64,000 nucleotides of DNA from Chromera velia. Lineage: Eukaryota > Sar > Chromeraceae. Positions 1-10,237 of the stretch are shown here, piece by piece. Position numbers and translations under genes: made by a program. The notes beneath the pieces are model-generated. The model saw only the letters and a list, made by a program, of their open reading frames with translations, ran no database searches and was not told the DNA's origin. Numbering within the stretch: position 1 is the stretch's first letter; each line of letters opens with the position of its first letter. Location of the stretch: positions 1 through 64,000 of the forward strand of contig JAHBMJ010005003.1 of NCBI GenBank assembly GCA_018398765.1, read 5' to 3'.

Positions 1-321
1 GGCTAGATCTGCCCCTCATACACGGGGACGCGGCATGCATAACAAAAACCTCAATCAATCAAACTTCATACAACCCTATATTATTCGCTTAGTATGTAGG
101 CCGTAGCCTAGGCCATAGCAGGCTGTACTAGCCGCCGTAGTATGTTAGGATGTGCTATGTAGTACTATGAACACGATTATATATTATGAACACTAATGAA
201 CACCTAAACCCACGTTCAAAATGATTTAAGATTCGGTATTCTTATTATTCATTTTGATACATTTTAATTATAAAAATTAACGCTTAATTCGCAGGGTCTC
301 ATTTTTGAGGTAATAAGTAGT
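1..321. other. AT-rich spacer, no gene seen
   Basis: No convincing reading frame. It contains short degenerate repeats built on the word gtagcctaggc/ggccatag, and leads into the left arm of the inverted-repeat element that follows. Confidence 0.5.
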
Positions 322-1249
322 TTTATAATATTCATGATAACGCATTCCGGCAGTGACCTATACGATAATGGACCCTATTTAGGGCTCTCAGATGGTTAAA
401 AAATTAAAAACACTTTGTATAGTAAAATTAAGCCTATATATAGCATAGTTATGACTTTTTTAACACTTTTAAAGGTTTTTTACATGTTCTAGCTTGTTTA
501 GAAGATTACATGTTTGCCTTAAAAAAGCTTTAATAAGGCCTAGAATAAAGCTTTCTAACTATAAGTGCAACATAGATGGGGGCAGGAGCGTAGGGGGAGT
601 TCCTTGGATTGCCAGTGTCTGAGACTGGCAATACACAGGATAAACAGATAGAAGACAACGATGCAGACAACGAAAACAATGCACAGCTTATGTCTCTTGG
701 CATTGTGGGGTAACGCCGGAGTTATTGGCGACAGATAATATGCTTAACGGGGCACTGCATAGTATAGACAGAGAGATCTGAGGGGGTGGGTGGGGGCCCG
801 GTGCCAGGTGGGGCGGCGGGCGGTGGCGGGGCCTCAGCGTCAGTATGGGGGCTGAGTGTGCAATTTCGAAGGCTCACTAGATCATCTAGGTATACAATTC
901 TATGCTCCAAATACTTGATAGATACTGGCGTTTTCATGGAAATATCCCTAGCTAGACTACATTTTTATCTTATGATGATTCTCATCTCCATGATGCTTAT
1001 GTTACCCCCATGATAGTTATGAGACTTTTTTAAAGCTTTTTTAAGGCACATATATAATCTTTTAAACAAGTTAGAACATGTATAAAACCTTTAAAAGTGT
1101 TAAAGAAGTCATAACTATGCTATATATAGGCTTAATTTTGCTATACAAAGTGTTTTTATTTTTTTTACCATCTGAGAGCCCCTTACATAGGCGAAATAGG
1201 GTCTATGCATTATCACATAGGTCACTGCTGGGATGCGAATATTTTATAA
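322..1249. mobile_element. Inverted-repeat (foldback-like) element, non-autonomous
   Basis: The left arm (about 322-533) and right arm (about 1033-1249) are reverse complements of one another over roughly 210 bp with scattered mismatches. Shared words in both orientations include ataactatgctatatatagg, acctttaaaagtgtta and ccatctgagagccc. The outer ends read CGCATTCCGGCAGTGACC and CGCATCCCAGCAGTGACC. The roughly 500-bp centre is GC-richer and has no substantial reading frame. I see no clean target-site duplication, so the exact ends and superfamily are open. Confidence 0.6.
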
Positions 1250-1563
1250 CACAAATTAAATAATAAAAATAATATTGAAGTCTAATTTGAAGAAGTTTTA
1301 AGAATTTTACTCAAAATTTTAGGTTGCAGTTTTTTTTTTTTAATGAAAAAAAAAACAATTCAGGAATCTTCTATCTTTTGTTGGGTTTCTTTTTATATAA
1401 AAATAAATGATGGGGTTCATAATTTGATTTAATAGTTTACATGATCATGTCATGATTAGAGCCTCAAATTAGTTATAATAATTAAAATCACTCCTAGGGA
1501 TTTATATTTAATTTAATTAATTTTGTAGGTCTGGTAAAGTCTCCCAGGTAGATAAGCTTACTA
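1250..1563. other. AT-rich spacer
   Basis: Very AT-rich sequence with T and A homopolymers between the inverted-repeat element and the first MITE. No gene seen. Confidence 0.5.
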
Positions 1564-1951
1564 CCATGGGCGACAAAAGTATTATATATTTTTTTGTGGA
1601 GTTGGCGAAGATTCGTTTTTGAAGTCGACACTGGATCAAGCAGGCTAGAATAGAAGTAGATACAGCATAAAGTATTACTTTAAAGTAATTGGCTTTATAC
1701 GTCCTCAATTGGCAAAGCTAGATTGAATTATAAATTTATGTCTTACTTTTTATAGGCTTGGTCGATCGGTCACTTCAGAAAAAATAAGTTTACTTATATT
1801 TGAGACACATTCTCCCCACAACCCCTAATTAACACCTGATTGAAACTGTTATAGCTTACTAATTTAATTGTATAAATGTTTACTTCTTGTTATATTTCAT
1901 TGGCGCTAGAGAGGTCAAAAGATGAGTATACAAAACTTATGTCGCCCATGG
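1564..1951. mobile_element. MITE copy A, Tc1/mariner-like
   Basis: A 388-bp block with terminal inverted repeats CCATGGGCGACAAAAGT at the left and ACTTATGTCGCCCATGG at the right (one mismatch). It is flanked on both sides by TA (1562-1563 and 1952-1953), the target duplication typical of Tc1/mariner elements. A second copy of exactly the same length lies at 2499-2886 and is almost identical, so movement was recent. It carries no transposase and would depend on one encoded elsewhere. Short reading frames inside it recur in both copies simply because the DNA is duplicated. Confidence 0.8.
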
Positions 1952-1953
1952 TA

Positions 1954-2498
1954 TTGACCCCAAAAGTGGATCTTTTTTTTTTGTGAAACACATATTTTAT
2001 TCAAAGTTGAATTAAACTCAACTCACTAAGAGTCTATTTACTATAAGCGCTTATTTGTTTTATTTCTTTATGAACGTTTTGTTTTTCTTGAAATCAGTTG
2101 ATTGTATAGAGGGCTTCTTGATTATAGAGAACATTTTGATACTGATAAGGTGTGAAATCACTTTTTTCCTATATCAACTCATTTAAACTAGAGAAGCTAA
2201 ACTATCAGAAAAGCTCTATTATAAAAAGGTTCAATGTACTTTGTTCCTCACAAAAAAGAGTAAATGTGTTCGACTGTATAATGATTTGAACCTAAAAAAA
2301 TAAAAACTAAGTTTCTATATGTTAGTAAAATTTAGAACAACAAAAGTTTGACTTACAATAAATCAAGTAAAGATCACTTCTATCAAACAAATCATACATT
2401 GTCTTCTTTCAAATTCTTACCGCTTGACAATCATATTTTTATTATATTTTTTTATTTGTTCTTTTGTATGTTCTTGTCGAAAGTTTGCTCGATCAACA
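1954..2498. other. AT-rich spacer between MITE copies
   Basis: AT-rich sequence without a convincing reading frame. Confidence 0.5.
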
Positions 2499-2886
2499 CC
2501 ATGGGCGACAAAAGTATTGTATATTTTTTTGTGGAGTTGGCGAAGATTCGTTTTTGAAGTCGACACTGGATCAAGCAGGCTAGAATAGAAGTAGATACAG
2601 CATAAAGTATTACTTTAAAGTAATTGGCTTTATACGTCCTCAATTGGCAAAGCTAGATTGAATTATAAATTTATGTCTTACTTTTTATAGGCTTGGTCGA
2701 TCGGTCACTTCAGAAAAAATAAGTTTACTTATATTTGAGACACATTCTCCCCACAACCCCTAATTAACACCTGATTGAAACTGTTATAGCTTACTAATTT
2801 AATTGTATAAATGTTTACTTCTTGTTATATTTCATTGGCGCTAGAGAGGTCAAAAGATGAGTATACAAAACTTATGTCGCCCATGG
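2499..2886. mobile_element. MITE copy B, Tc1/mariner-like
   Basis: Same orientation, length (388 bp) and terminal repeats as the copy at 1564-1951; the two differ by very few bases (for example tattgta against tattata near the left end). The right flank is TA (2887-2888) but the left flank is CA, so one base of the TA target duplication appears to have changed. Confidence 0.8.
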
Positions 2887-3479
2887 TAGTGTTGGCTAGT
2901 GTGTCTACATCGGATAGTACATCCTCATTTTTAGACCTTAATTCAAGATTAAATACATTCATTATATCGCCCTGCAAGCTCTGGTAACAGATGAACATAT
3001 AAGACAAACGGCAACAATGCTCTGATGATGAGGTGACTTAACCCGCCAGCCATTGTGTCCCAATAGTAAAGGGCAGACTGAGTCTGTGAGCATTCATATC
3101 ATATTGCAAGCTAGGAACACGCTAGCGAATGCTCACTTAAAGCGGCCAAACTTTAGGCCTACTAGCTAGTAAAACACTACTCCCCAGGATTGATCAGTCC
3201 AGTCCTAAGTATGCAATAATGAGGGTACTGGCCTTTCGGGCGTCCCTCTGAAGAAGAAGTGAGAAGTACCGCCTTACCCGGCGCTCCTCGGCCTGCCCCA
3301 CCCCCCTACCCGCTTAGGCTTCCTGTCTCTCTCCATACTCACACACTTCTTCTATCAATATACACTCTAGTCGCTTATATCAAAGATCACTCAGTCTCCC
3401 CCACGGCACCTCCGTTTGGACACAAGTTGTCAGATGGTGAATTGGATCATCAATCAATTTCTCCTAACTTCTCTCTTTA
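2887..3479. other. Spacer, no gene seen
   Basis: Mixed-composition sequence between the second MITE and the 3-prime part of the retrotransposon remnant. No frame longer than about 80 codons and no recognisable protein similarity. Confidence 0.4.
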
Positions 3480-5295
3480 CAGGCTTTGCAAATTGATTTA
3501 ACCCCCCCCCTATGGATTGCCCCCCCTCTAACAATGGCGCACAACAAAAGGCGGAAAACTGCCCCGGGGGAAGACAAGAACTGCTTGGTGAGAGGTTCCA
3601 CTGAAGGAGACCATGAGCCTCCCATCCCTTCCACTAAGCTTCCGAGAACCAAGTTTGCAAAACGTTGACTGCTACTATTCTCCTTTTAAAAGTTGGTGAG
3701 GCAGGCAGACGGAGGAAAAAACATGCTCCCATGCATTTCTTGTCTCCTCTGCCTTCCCTCTCTCCTTTCTGTGATGGAGACCGGGTTTGCCTAGTCCTCC
3801 ATCCATTCGTTCACTTCTCTGCTTCTTACCCCCCTTCTCAGCTTGTTATCTGATATTCTAAAATCGACCTCATTTGATTCACCTTCCAGAAGGGCAGGAC
3901 TGATAGGTTGTACAAGTTTCTTTGCAGACCCTGACAACCTAGCCCGACCACGCCCTTAATCCCCCCCTCCTGTGGCATGTCCACAATGCTTGAGGCAAAG
4001 CCAATCAAGCAAGAGAGAGACTTCTCAAATACCCCCCCATTCTAATGCTGAGAATTTCTTTCATGGGCCTCATCTCAACGGCTGCAAGGGTGGGAAACAT
4101 AAAAGAATTCCAGGGCAGGTGGAGAGACCAACGTACAAAACGAAGTTGGAGGGAGTCTAAGCATCGGATGTCAGATTATTGAATGGGAAGAGCTTCAAAG
4201 GAATAAGTGGCGGCAGGCTCCCATGTCCTCTTGAAGAGGGACATGCAACTGTGGGGGGAGAGCATACCTATTGACGCACAAAGACCCATAGCCCCCCCCA
4301 CTCCCCTTTCTGCTGCAGCTTTAAGTCTGGCGGTCACAGACTTGTAAGGGTTTGCATCAGAAAAGACCTAACAACCCAAGTATCTGTAACTTTCTACCCG
4401 CTCTACCGCCTGACCCTTGAAATGAATTTCTTCCACCTCCCCTCTATTTGCGAATCTTATCACCTTTGTCTTCTTCAGATTTACCGTCAAGCCCCACTTG
4501 TTATAATAGGTAGCCAACCGATCAATCCTTTTCTGGAGGTCTCGGGGGGAGTGTCCAAAAATGATGAGATCATCGACGTATCCAATGCTCTCAAGCAGGA
4601 GGTCTCCCAACCTCACTTCTACCGGGGGTATATCTGGGGGGGAGGAGGTTAAGGCTCTGGGCTGAGCCTTTAACACCCCTCTCCATCTGCTGTTCGCTTC
4701 CCTGAGAAGGTTCGCTTGTTCTTCTTACCGGGGGTCCCTGCATTGAAGGCTAATGAAGGAATGAATGTTATTGATAAAAAGAAGAAAGAGAAGAAGAGAG
4801 AGTGGATCCCCTTGCTTCACCCCTGTTCCTTCCTCAAACATACTGTCCGAGCTCTCAATCTTTCCTATCACTTTCATATACATAGCATGAATCATTCGAA
4901 TGCCCCCTTCCCCGAGCCCTTCTTCCTTAAGCCTCTCTATCAGTTTTTTCGTATCTACTTTGTCAAACGCCTTACTGAAGTCGACAAAAGAAGCGAACAA
5001 AGGTCTCTTTTTGTTTCTTGCAGTTTCCGATAAAGCAAACAAAACATAAATCGCTTCTCTAGTTCCGACTCCTTTCCTGAAGCCTATATCTGTCTGTCAT
5101 CGATCCCTGTTCTCAGATGAAGATGAGAATCCATAAGCAGGGCAAAGAGCTTGGCAAAAAGACTCACTATATGTATGGGCCTCCATTCATCCACCAATGG
5201 AGACACAAGACCTTTAGGGACGGGGACGATGCAAAGGAAATTCCAGGTAGGCGGCCAGTAAGAGAAGAGGCGAAAGAGATTAAAAAAGATAAAAA
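3480..5295 (-). pseudogene. Non-LTR retrotransposon (LINE) reverse transcriptase remnant
   Basis: Read on the minus strand, consecutive frames give ordered non-LTR reverse-transcriptase motifs. Near 5250-5170 is the fingers motif with VPVPKG and DEWRPI. At 5100-4950 come GFRKG and the catalytic-Asp motif FVDFSKAFDKVD. Near 4800 is GVKQGDPLSLLLF, near 4580 the YVDD active-site box, then LTVNLKKTKVIRF and YRYLGC. The thumb and C-terminal region follows (SVTARLKAAAERG at about 4320, then LFKRTWEPAATYSFEALPI). Frames shift near 5095 and between 4725 and 4676, and a stop lies near 4170, so the copy is dead. No endonuclease domain was seen upstream, so it is also 5-prime truncated, as is usual for LINE copies. 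Roughly 3480-4170 is likely 3-prime coding or UTR sequence. The clade is not resolved. Confidence 0.85.
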
Positions 5296-7004
5296 GAAGA
5301 AAAACAGAGTGGACTCCAAAGTAGGACTTAGTGGAATTCAAAGTAACTTTTTAATTTACTATATTCTAGCTTCATTATAAAGTAAAACTAGGTTACTTGA
5401 AGCAATCTAAAGTTTTTTAGAGCATTTAAAATCGTTACTTCTGTGCAAATCTGCTCAAATGTACTCAAAAGACTGGTTGATTAGCTAAGGTGCATAGTGG
5501 GAAAAATTATGATCACCGTGGTACGTAGAAGTTAGTGAATATTACTTGTAAAGAAATACACAGGCACACACTCATAGATATGCTCAACAGCAACGTTTAG
5601 CGCCGCCAATCAAGTACAAAGAATTGCTTCTTCTGTAAGGGAAACAGTGCAGGAAGGAGGGCTTCACAGCTAGGCTGGTCAGACCGGACAGGAGGCGGTC
5701 AGCAGGGGTCGGAGAGGATTCCAAAGAACAGAGCACAGAGACAACATAATTCTATTCATAAAGAACTCACACTACATGGCGTAAAAGCTTGCAAATCGTT
5801 TTGTGTGTGTTAATGAGAAACTGTGAAAAAGAAAGACAGGTCTGTAGGTAGATCCAGATGTTCAGAGGGAGACCAGTATGGAGTGCCACAAATGAGAAAG
5901 GATGAACCAGTTACTGTAAGAAGCACTTGCGTCGGGATAGTATGGACCACTTTGAAAAACTGACACACACGGAGCAAGTGGAAGACATTCAAATGCATGA
6001 AAGCTGAGCGATTGGTCTCGGTGGAAAAATGTGTGGCACGACTGAGAGCTGTGTAAAGCTTCAGAAGAGGCGGTCAAAAAATGGAGGCTCCAGCAGACTC
6101 TCCATCAACCCTCTCTCAATGACCTCCCTTATGCATTTCTGTCAAGCTCCTAGCAGAACAAAGAAGCTAGATGTTAAGCAAATTATCATACAAAGCGAGA
6201 GAGCAAGCCGCGCTTCCTTAACTAACCTGCAGGTGTTCCCAAGTCTCCGTCCACCAACACCTGCAAAGTTAACACGGAGGGACAGGCGTTCACGCTTTGT
6301 GCAGTCAAGGAAGCACTTCTGTCCAGCTTATTCTGCACGTACAAAGTCCCAAAGAAAAACTAAAGAGCCTAAGAAGCAGTGGGTCCAGACAGGCTAACCT
6401 GGGGGTTGACCCCGGGGCTCCCAAGACTGTGACCTATAAGGAAAGAGTAAGGAGAGCGATGAGGGCAGCAGTACTTTAATACCTAAATAAAGCTAGCAGC
6501 CCTTCCCCGCTTAAACAGAAGGAGAAGCAGCAAGTAGAAAGATGTTGGAAACAAGACTAAGACGGCTGGTGTCCACTGGATCCACCTCCAAGCTCCACTT
6601 CATGCCAACCCGAGGTGACCCAGCAACACCCGTCTCCTCCAGAGCCCCAAAAGTGCACTCCCCAAAAAAAAGTCAAACCAAGAAAACGCTCTGTCAGACA
6701 TCTTCTAAAACCGTTAGAAAACATCTGATAGAGCGCTTTTTATGGCAACAATTATATGGGAAAAGTCCGTTTGCTCAGAGGTTCAGGACTCCGCAGTTTT
6801 GAACCTGTGGACCTTCAAGATGAACAAGAGACTTCAGACCCGATTATTAGCTGACAGAGGGGTTGAATACGCAGAATGAGAAGTTGTAGTAAGTTCCTAG
6901 TATAATAAAAAAATTAGTGACTTAGAGGCCTTAGACAATTAAATTTTGCATAAATAAAAAATATAGATAGAAAAAGACTAACCAAGCTAAATTTATGTGA
7001 GTAA
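5296..7004. other. Spacer with transposon-like debris, no gene seen
   Basis: AT-rich patches (5340-5480, 6880-7000) alternate with balanced sequence. Frames up to about 120 codons exist near 6029-6397 but show no domain and no coding-like pattern I trust. Confidence 0.4.
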
Positions 7005-7338
7005 CCAAGCTAGGCGTGGTTTATACATAAATACATACATTAAATTCTGTCCATCAAAGATGTATGTATGTATATATGTAATGTATGTAAACTAATGTTG
7101 TAAAAGTCATTTTCAAAATGAAATTCCTGACACAGCCTGAAACAATGCTACTTAAGTTTCTAGTTAAGTTTTAGGTCAACTTTATATACTAGTTTGTATA
7201 GTGAGTTTAGTAGTTGGTCTGTTACTATATACTAGTAATAAAGCTGGTGCATGATAAACTAGGTGATAAACAAGGAGGAGACTATAACATTTCATACAAA
7301 AAGCTGCCAAAAAAACTTCAAGTAGGACAGCTGTGATT

Positions 7339-8150
7339 TCAAAGAACTTGCAAGCCCGTTCTGGCTTCAATGAGCTCTACTTTCTGCTTTGCTAATAGAA
7401 TGTATCCTGCTAAGTCAGACATTGCGTCTTCTGGAGCTTCTACATAGGAGGCCCCCTCACAAACCCCAGCAACATTCTCCATTAGAAATTGCTCAAACCA
7501 GTCTTTTCTCTGATGTACAGCAAACAAAACGGACACTGCATTGATAGATTCGGTTTTCTGTACACAACGAAGAACCTCCAACTTCATCGATCTGTTCTTA
7601 GGCTCCAAAAAAACTCCTTTTGATAGTTGGGTGCCACTTGTTGACTTTACAACGTCAATAATTCCTAATTCCAGGACCTCTGTCGCTCTTCTCTCCTCCT
7701 GTTATCGTTTTTTCCCCTTTTTCTTACCTTCTGCATCAATAGCCACAGCTGCAGCTGCAGCAAAGGAAGCAGTGGGCTGAGCATTTGCTAGTGGCTGCAC
7801 ATCATCTCTCTCCGTCTTCATCCATACAATGGTCTTCTCCATCAAAATAGGAGCCTTATAGTCAGTCTCACCAGGCCCCCCCACTCTAACTCTATCTGCT
7901 TGCGTTGCCTTGGCTAGCTGAAAATTTTCACGAGCAACGCCAGTCAAGTCTGAGTCTCTCTGCCGTTTCTGTTCTGCATTCAAAACGAGACCAATTGCTT
8001 CGAGTTCTCCCTCCCGGTTAAGCACCACCAGCCGTCCGAATTATAAGGTCCCTCACCCTTTCTCACCCTGGAGTTCACTGCAAGAAAGCGTCTGTCAGAG
8101 AGGGATAGTACCAGAAACTGATCATAGAAAGGAAGAAAGCAATGAAGGCC
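7339..8150 (-). pseudogene. Unknown protein, interrupted reading frame
   Basis: Three minus-strand open segments in different frames (about 8150-7990, 8028-7702, 7608-7339) read on into each other and look like one decayed gene or an unresolved spliced one. Recognisable stretches are FYDQFLVLSLSDRRFLAVNS, then VVLNREGELEAIGLVLNAEQ, then RVRVGGPGETDYKAPI, and an Ala- and Lys-rich end. After a stop comes FLEPKNRSMKLEVLRC. I do not recognise the family. GGPGE resembles a short motif ahead of the first catalytic Asp in Merlin transposases, but the expected following residues are absent, so I do not assign it. It is divergent from the acidic ORF at 8190. Confidence 0.3.
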
Positions 8151-8189
8151 GGATAAGGAGACCCATTTGCTTGCCGTCTCCTGAGCGGG

Positions 8190-8885
8190 ATGGGCCATGC
8201 AGTGGCAGTAGAAATAGAATGTGTGAAGAAGTGCAAAGGCAGCGTTTTCACAATTCACAAGGAGTCAAACTCAGGTGAATGGATTCTTGCCGGCGTGATC
8301 CAGTACCTAGATAGGTGCAAAAAGCACAACAAGATAATGAAGGATGAATATCATATTTATATAGAAGCTGAGGCAGAGGCAGAGGGGGTTGAAATCAATA
8401 TAGAGAATGTTCAGTTCCATGGTATGGGATTTTATGTCCCTGAGAAGAAAGAGGGTGAAGAGAAAGAAGGGGGGGAGATCGAAGATGAGGAGGAGGAGGA
8501 TAATCAGTTCAAGGGCTCCTCGGATGAAGCCTTTGAGAGCAAGGATGAACGGTTTTGCGCATCTGATGAAGAAGATGAAGATGAGGAGGACGAAAAAGAA
8601 GGAGATGAGGATGAGGAGGACAAAAAATCGGAGGACGACGATATGCAGACCCTCCTTGAGGATGCAGCCGAGACCCTTGAGAAGGGGTGGGATGCATTCT
8701 ACAAGGACGGGGTTGTGTATTTTACAGGTGGGGACCAGCTGATTAATGGCTCTGATGAAGGTGCCATTGCCGCGCACTCTGCCAAATTCGGTAAGGTTTT
8801 GTGGTTCATTCCCCAGGTCCGTCTTACCTGGATAGATGGGAAGCCCACAATTGCAGAGGATGCAAAGCACATGTTTTTTTTTTGA
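8190..8885 (+). CDS. Acidic protein of unknown function, about 231 aa
   Basis: An uninterrupted frame begins at ATG 8190 (MGHAVAVEIECVKKCKG). Residues about 1-90 look like an ordered domain. Residues about 90-160 are an extended Glu/Asp/Lys-rich low-complexity stretch, and an ordered end follows with the pieces AFYKDGVVYFTGGDQ and KVLWFIPQVRLTWIDGKP. The frame stops just after a run of ten T (8874-8883). With nine T it would continue through DEKTGVITAV to a stop about 30 bases further on, so the true C-terminus may be a little longer. The family was not recognised. It lies inside a possible transposon and may be an accessory protein of it; that is inference. Confidence 0.5.
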   Translation: MGHAVAVEIECVKKCKGSVFTIHKESNSGEWILAGVIQYLDRCKKHNKIMKDEYHIYIEAEAEAEGVEINIENVQFHGMGFYVPEKKEGEEKEGGEIEDEEEEDNQFKGSSDEAFESKDERFCASDEEDEDEEDEKEGDEDEEDKKSEDDDMQTLLEDAAETLEKGWDAFYKDGVVYFTGGDQLINGSDEGAIAAHSAKFGKVLWFIPQVRLTWIDGKPTIAEDAKHMFFF

Positions 8886-9373
8886 TGAGAAGACTGGTGT
8901 GATCACTGCAGTGTGAAGAGGGGATAGAGGCTAAGATAAAGGTAGATAGAGGGCCCTTGAGAATTGACAAGTCGACTGCCAATAGAATTTTATATACAAA
9001 GTATATAATTTATATTAGTATGTATGTGTTACTAGATATTTTATTAGAACTAATTTAATAATGAGTTGATTACTCTACTATTTTTTAAAAATGATGTTTA
9101 TATACATTGTGTATACATTATATTCTCCAAGTCCAGAATGTATGTAAGAATGTATGTATATATAAACCATGCCTAGTAACCGAGCTAAACTGAAACAGTT
9201 CTGAAAGACAATGTCATCATTTCTGCTAAACAGTCACATAAAAGCACCTGGGTATGCGATAAAGAACACAATCTGCAGTCACACACAAAGACAGAAGGGA
9301 AGATGGGTGGTGGTTGCAGTAAGGTAATAGGTAAGGTGGGACGCTCTGCGAAACTGCAAAACTTGATTCCTTC

Positions 9374-10237
9374 TTGACTGCGGAAGACAAAGAAGTTCAG
9401 CCTTTTCAAAAAGAGTATCGCGTTTTCATTAAGCCTGTTCCCACTCCTATTCAAGATCTGGTGAGACTGGTGGATTACTACGGCAACTACCTTTGGATTT
9501 TGCTTCTGAGTTGGCGTGTATGTTCTTTGGAAAAGGTGTGTGATCGCTGTGGGTGCGTCTTTCTGGTGGGGTTCTCCAAGCAAACACGTGAGGGCAAGAA
9601 GTGGCATGACAAGCCAGAAGGCCATTGTCGCACTCGTGGATATCGGAACACACGATACAATGTGACGGCAGGCAGTTGGTTCGATTCTCGCTTCAGAGAT
9701 AAAATGAATGAACGAGCTGTAGTTTTTATTCTTTGGCACTTTGCTCAAAAGCTGGCCCCAGAAAGGACAGCTATTGAAGCAGGAAGGGGGAAGACGGACA
9801 ATTTTTCTCCAAAGCAGGCAGCCACAATGCAAAGGTATCTGCGAGCCATTCTAGATGAATTCAATCAGCTGACCTATCAGAAAGCGGGAGGGCTGGTCGA
9901 CGGTTCGGGCGTAGGGGTCTCCGTCGTAGATCTGAAGGAAGCCCTGCTTTTCAGAAACAGGGCGTGGAGAGAAGCAGGAAAAAGGGGGCAGGATCCATAT
10001 ACTGCGTATTGCAAGCAATTCCATGTGGATGAATTTGTTTCCCAATGGTTTCGCTTGCTCAAGCAAGCAGAGGCCAGGAGAAGGGGGCAGAGAGTGAAGG
10101 ATATAACAGATATAGAGCAGTGGGTGGTAGCAAGGGTTAAGAACACACTCGGTCGTGTCTTGCAAGAGGGGGAAGAGGAGAAATGTACAGCAAAACAGAA
10201 GAGACTTGCAGCGAAAGTGGATATCTTTCATTTTTAG
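9374..10237 (+). CDS. Merlin/ISXO2-like transposase-type protein, catalytic part not seen
   Basis: This is an intact frame of about 287 residues. Residues about 55-100 form a zinc-ribbon-like segment (CDRCGC, then a His/Cys pair, then CRTRGYRNTRYNVTAGSWFD). The pattern Cys pair, basic residues, T-x-G-S/T-x-F is typical of the N-terminal part of IS1016/ISXO2 and Merlin transposases. A helical stretch follows (VVFILWHFAQKL, NFSPKQAATMQRYLRAILDE), as in the helix-turn-helix part of that family. The usual second half with Asp-Asp-Glu residues is not visible. Residues about 180-287 are charged and helical instead (VDEFVSQWFRLLKQAEARRR). It could be a domesticated or truncated derivative, or a different zinc-ribbon protein. 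The start is uncertain because no upstream signal decides it. Confidence 0.45.
   Translation: MTAEDKEVQPFQKEYRVFIKPVPTPIQDLVRLVDYYGNYLWILLLSWRVCSLEKVCDRCGCVFLVGFSKQTREGKKWHDKPEGHCRTRGYRNTRYNVTAGSWFDSRFRDKMNERAVVFILWHFAQKLAPERTAIEAGRGKTDNFSPKQAATMQRYLRAILDEFNQLTYQKAGGLVDGSGVGVSVVDLKEALLFRNRAWREAGKRGQDPYTAYCKQFHVDEFVSQWFRLLKQAEARRRGQRVKDITDIEQWVVARVKNTLGRVLQEGEEEKCTAKQKRLAAKVDIFHF

Larger units (their letters stand above)
7005..9180. mobile_element. Candidate element bounded by imperfect inverted repeats
   Basis: The left end (about 7011-7052, AGCTAGGCGTGGTTTATA followed by tandem ATAC words) and the right end read on the opposite strand (about 9175-9135, ACTAGGCATGGTTTATA followed by the same ATAC words) form an imperfect inverted repeat of about 40 bp. 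Direct words TAACCAAGCTAAA (about 6980) and TAACCGAGCTAAA (about 9177) also bracket the block. Between them lie two divergent reading frames, at 7339-8150 (minus) and 8190-8885 (plus). Together this looks like a mobile unit of about 2.2 kb, but repeat identity is only about 75 percent and neither ORF is a known transposase. Confidence 0.3.

Noticed and set aside
6029-6397. 122-codon plus-strand frame
   Set aside because: No motif, no neighbouring splice signals that extend it, composition like the surrounding spacer.
7702-8028. Merlin transposase catalytic domain suggested by the word GGPGE
   Set aside because: The Val-Glu-Ile-Asp that should follow is missing and the strand is opposite to the Merlin-like ORF at 9374.
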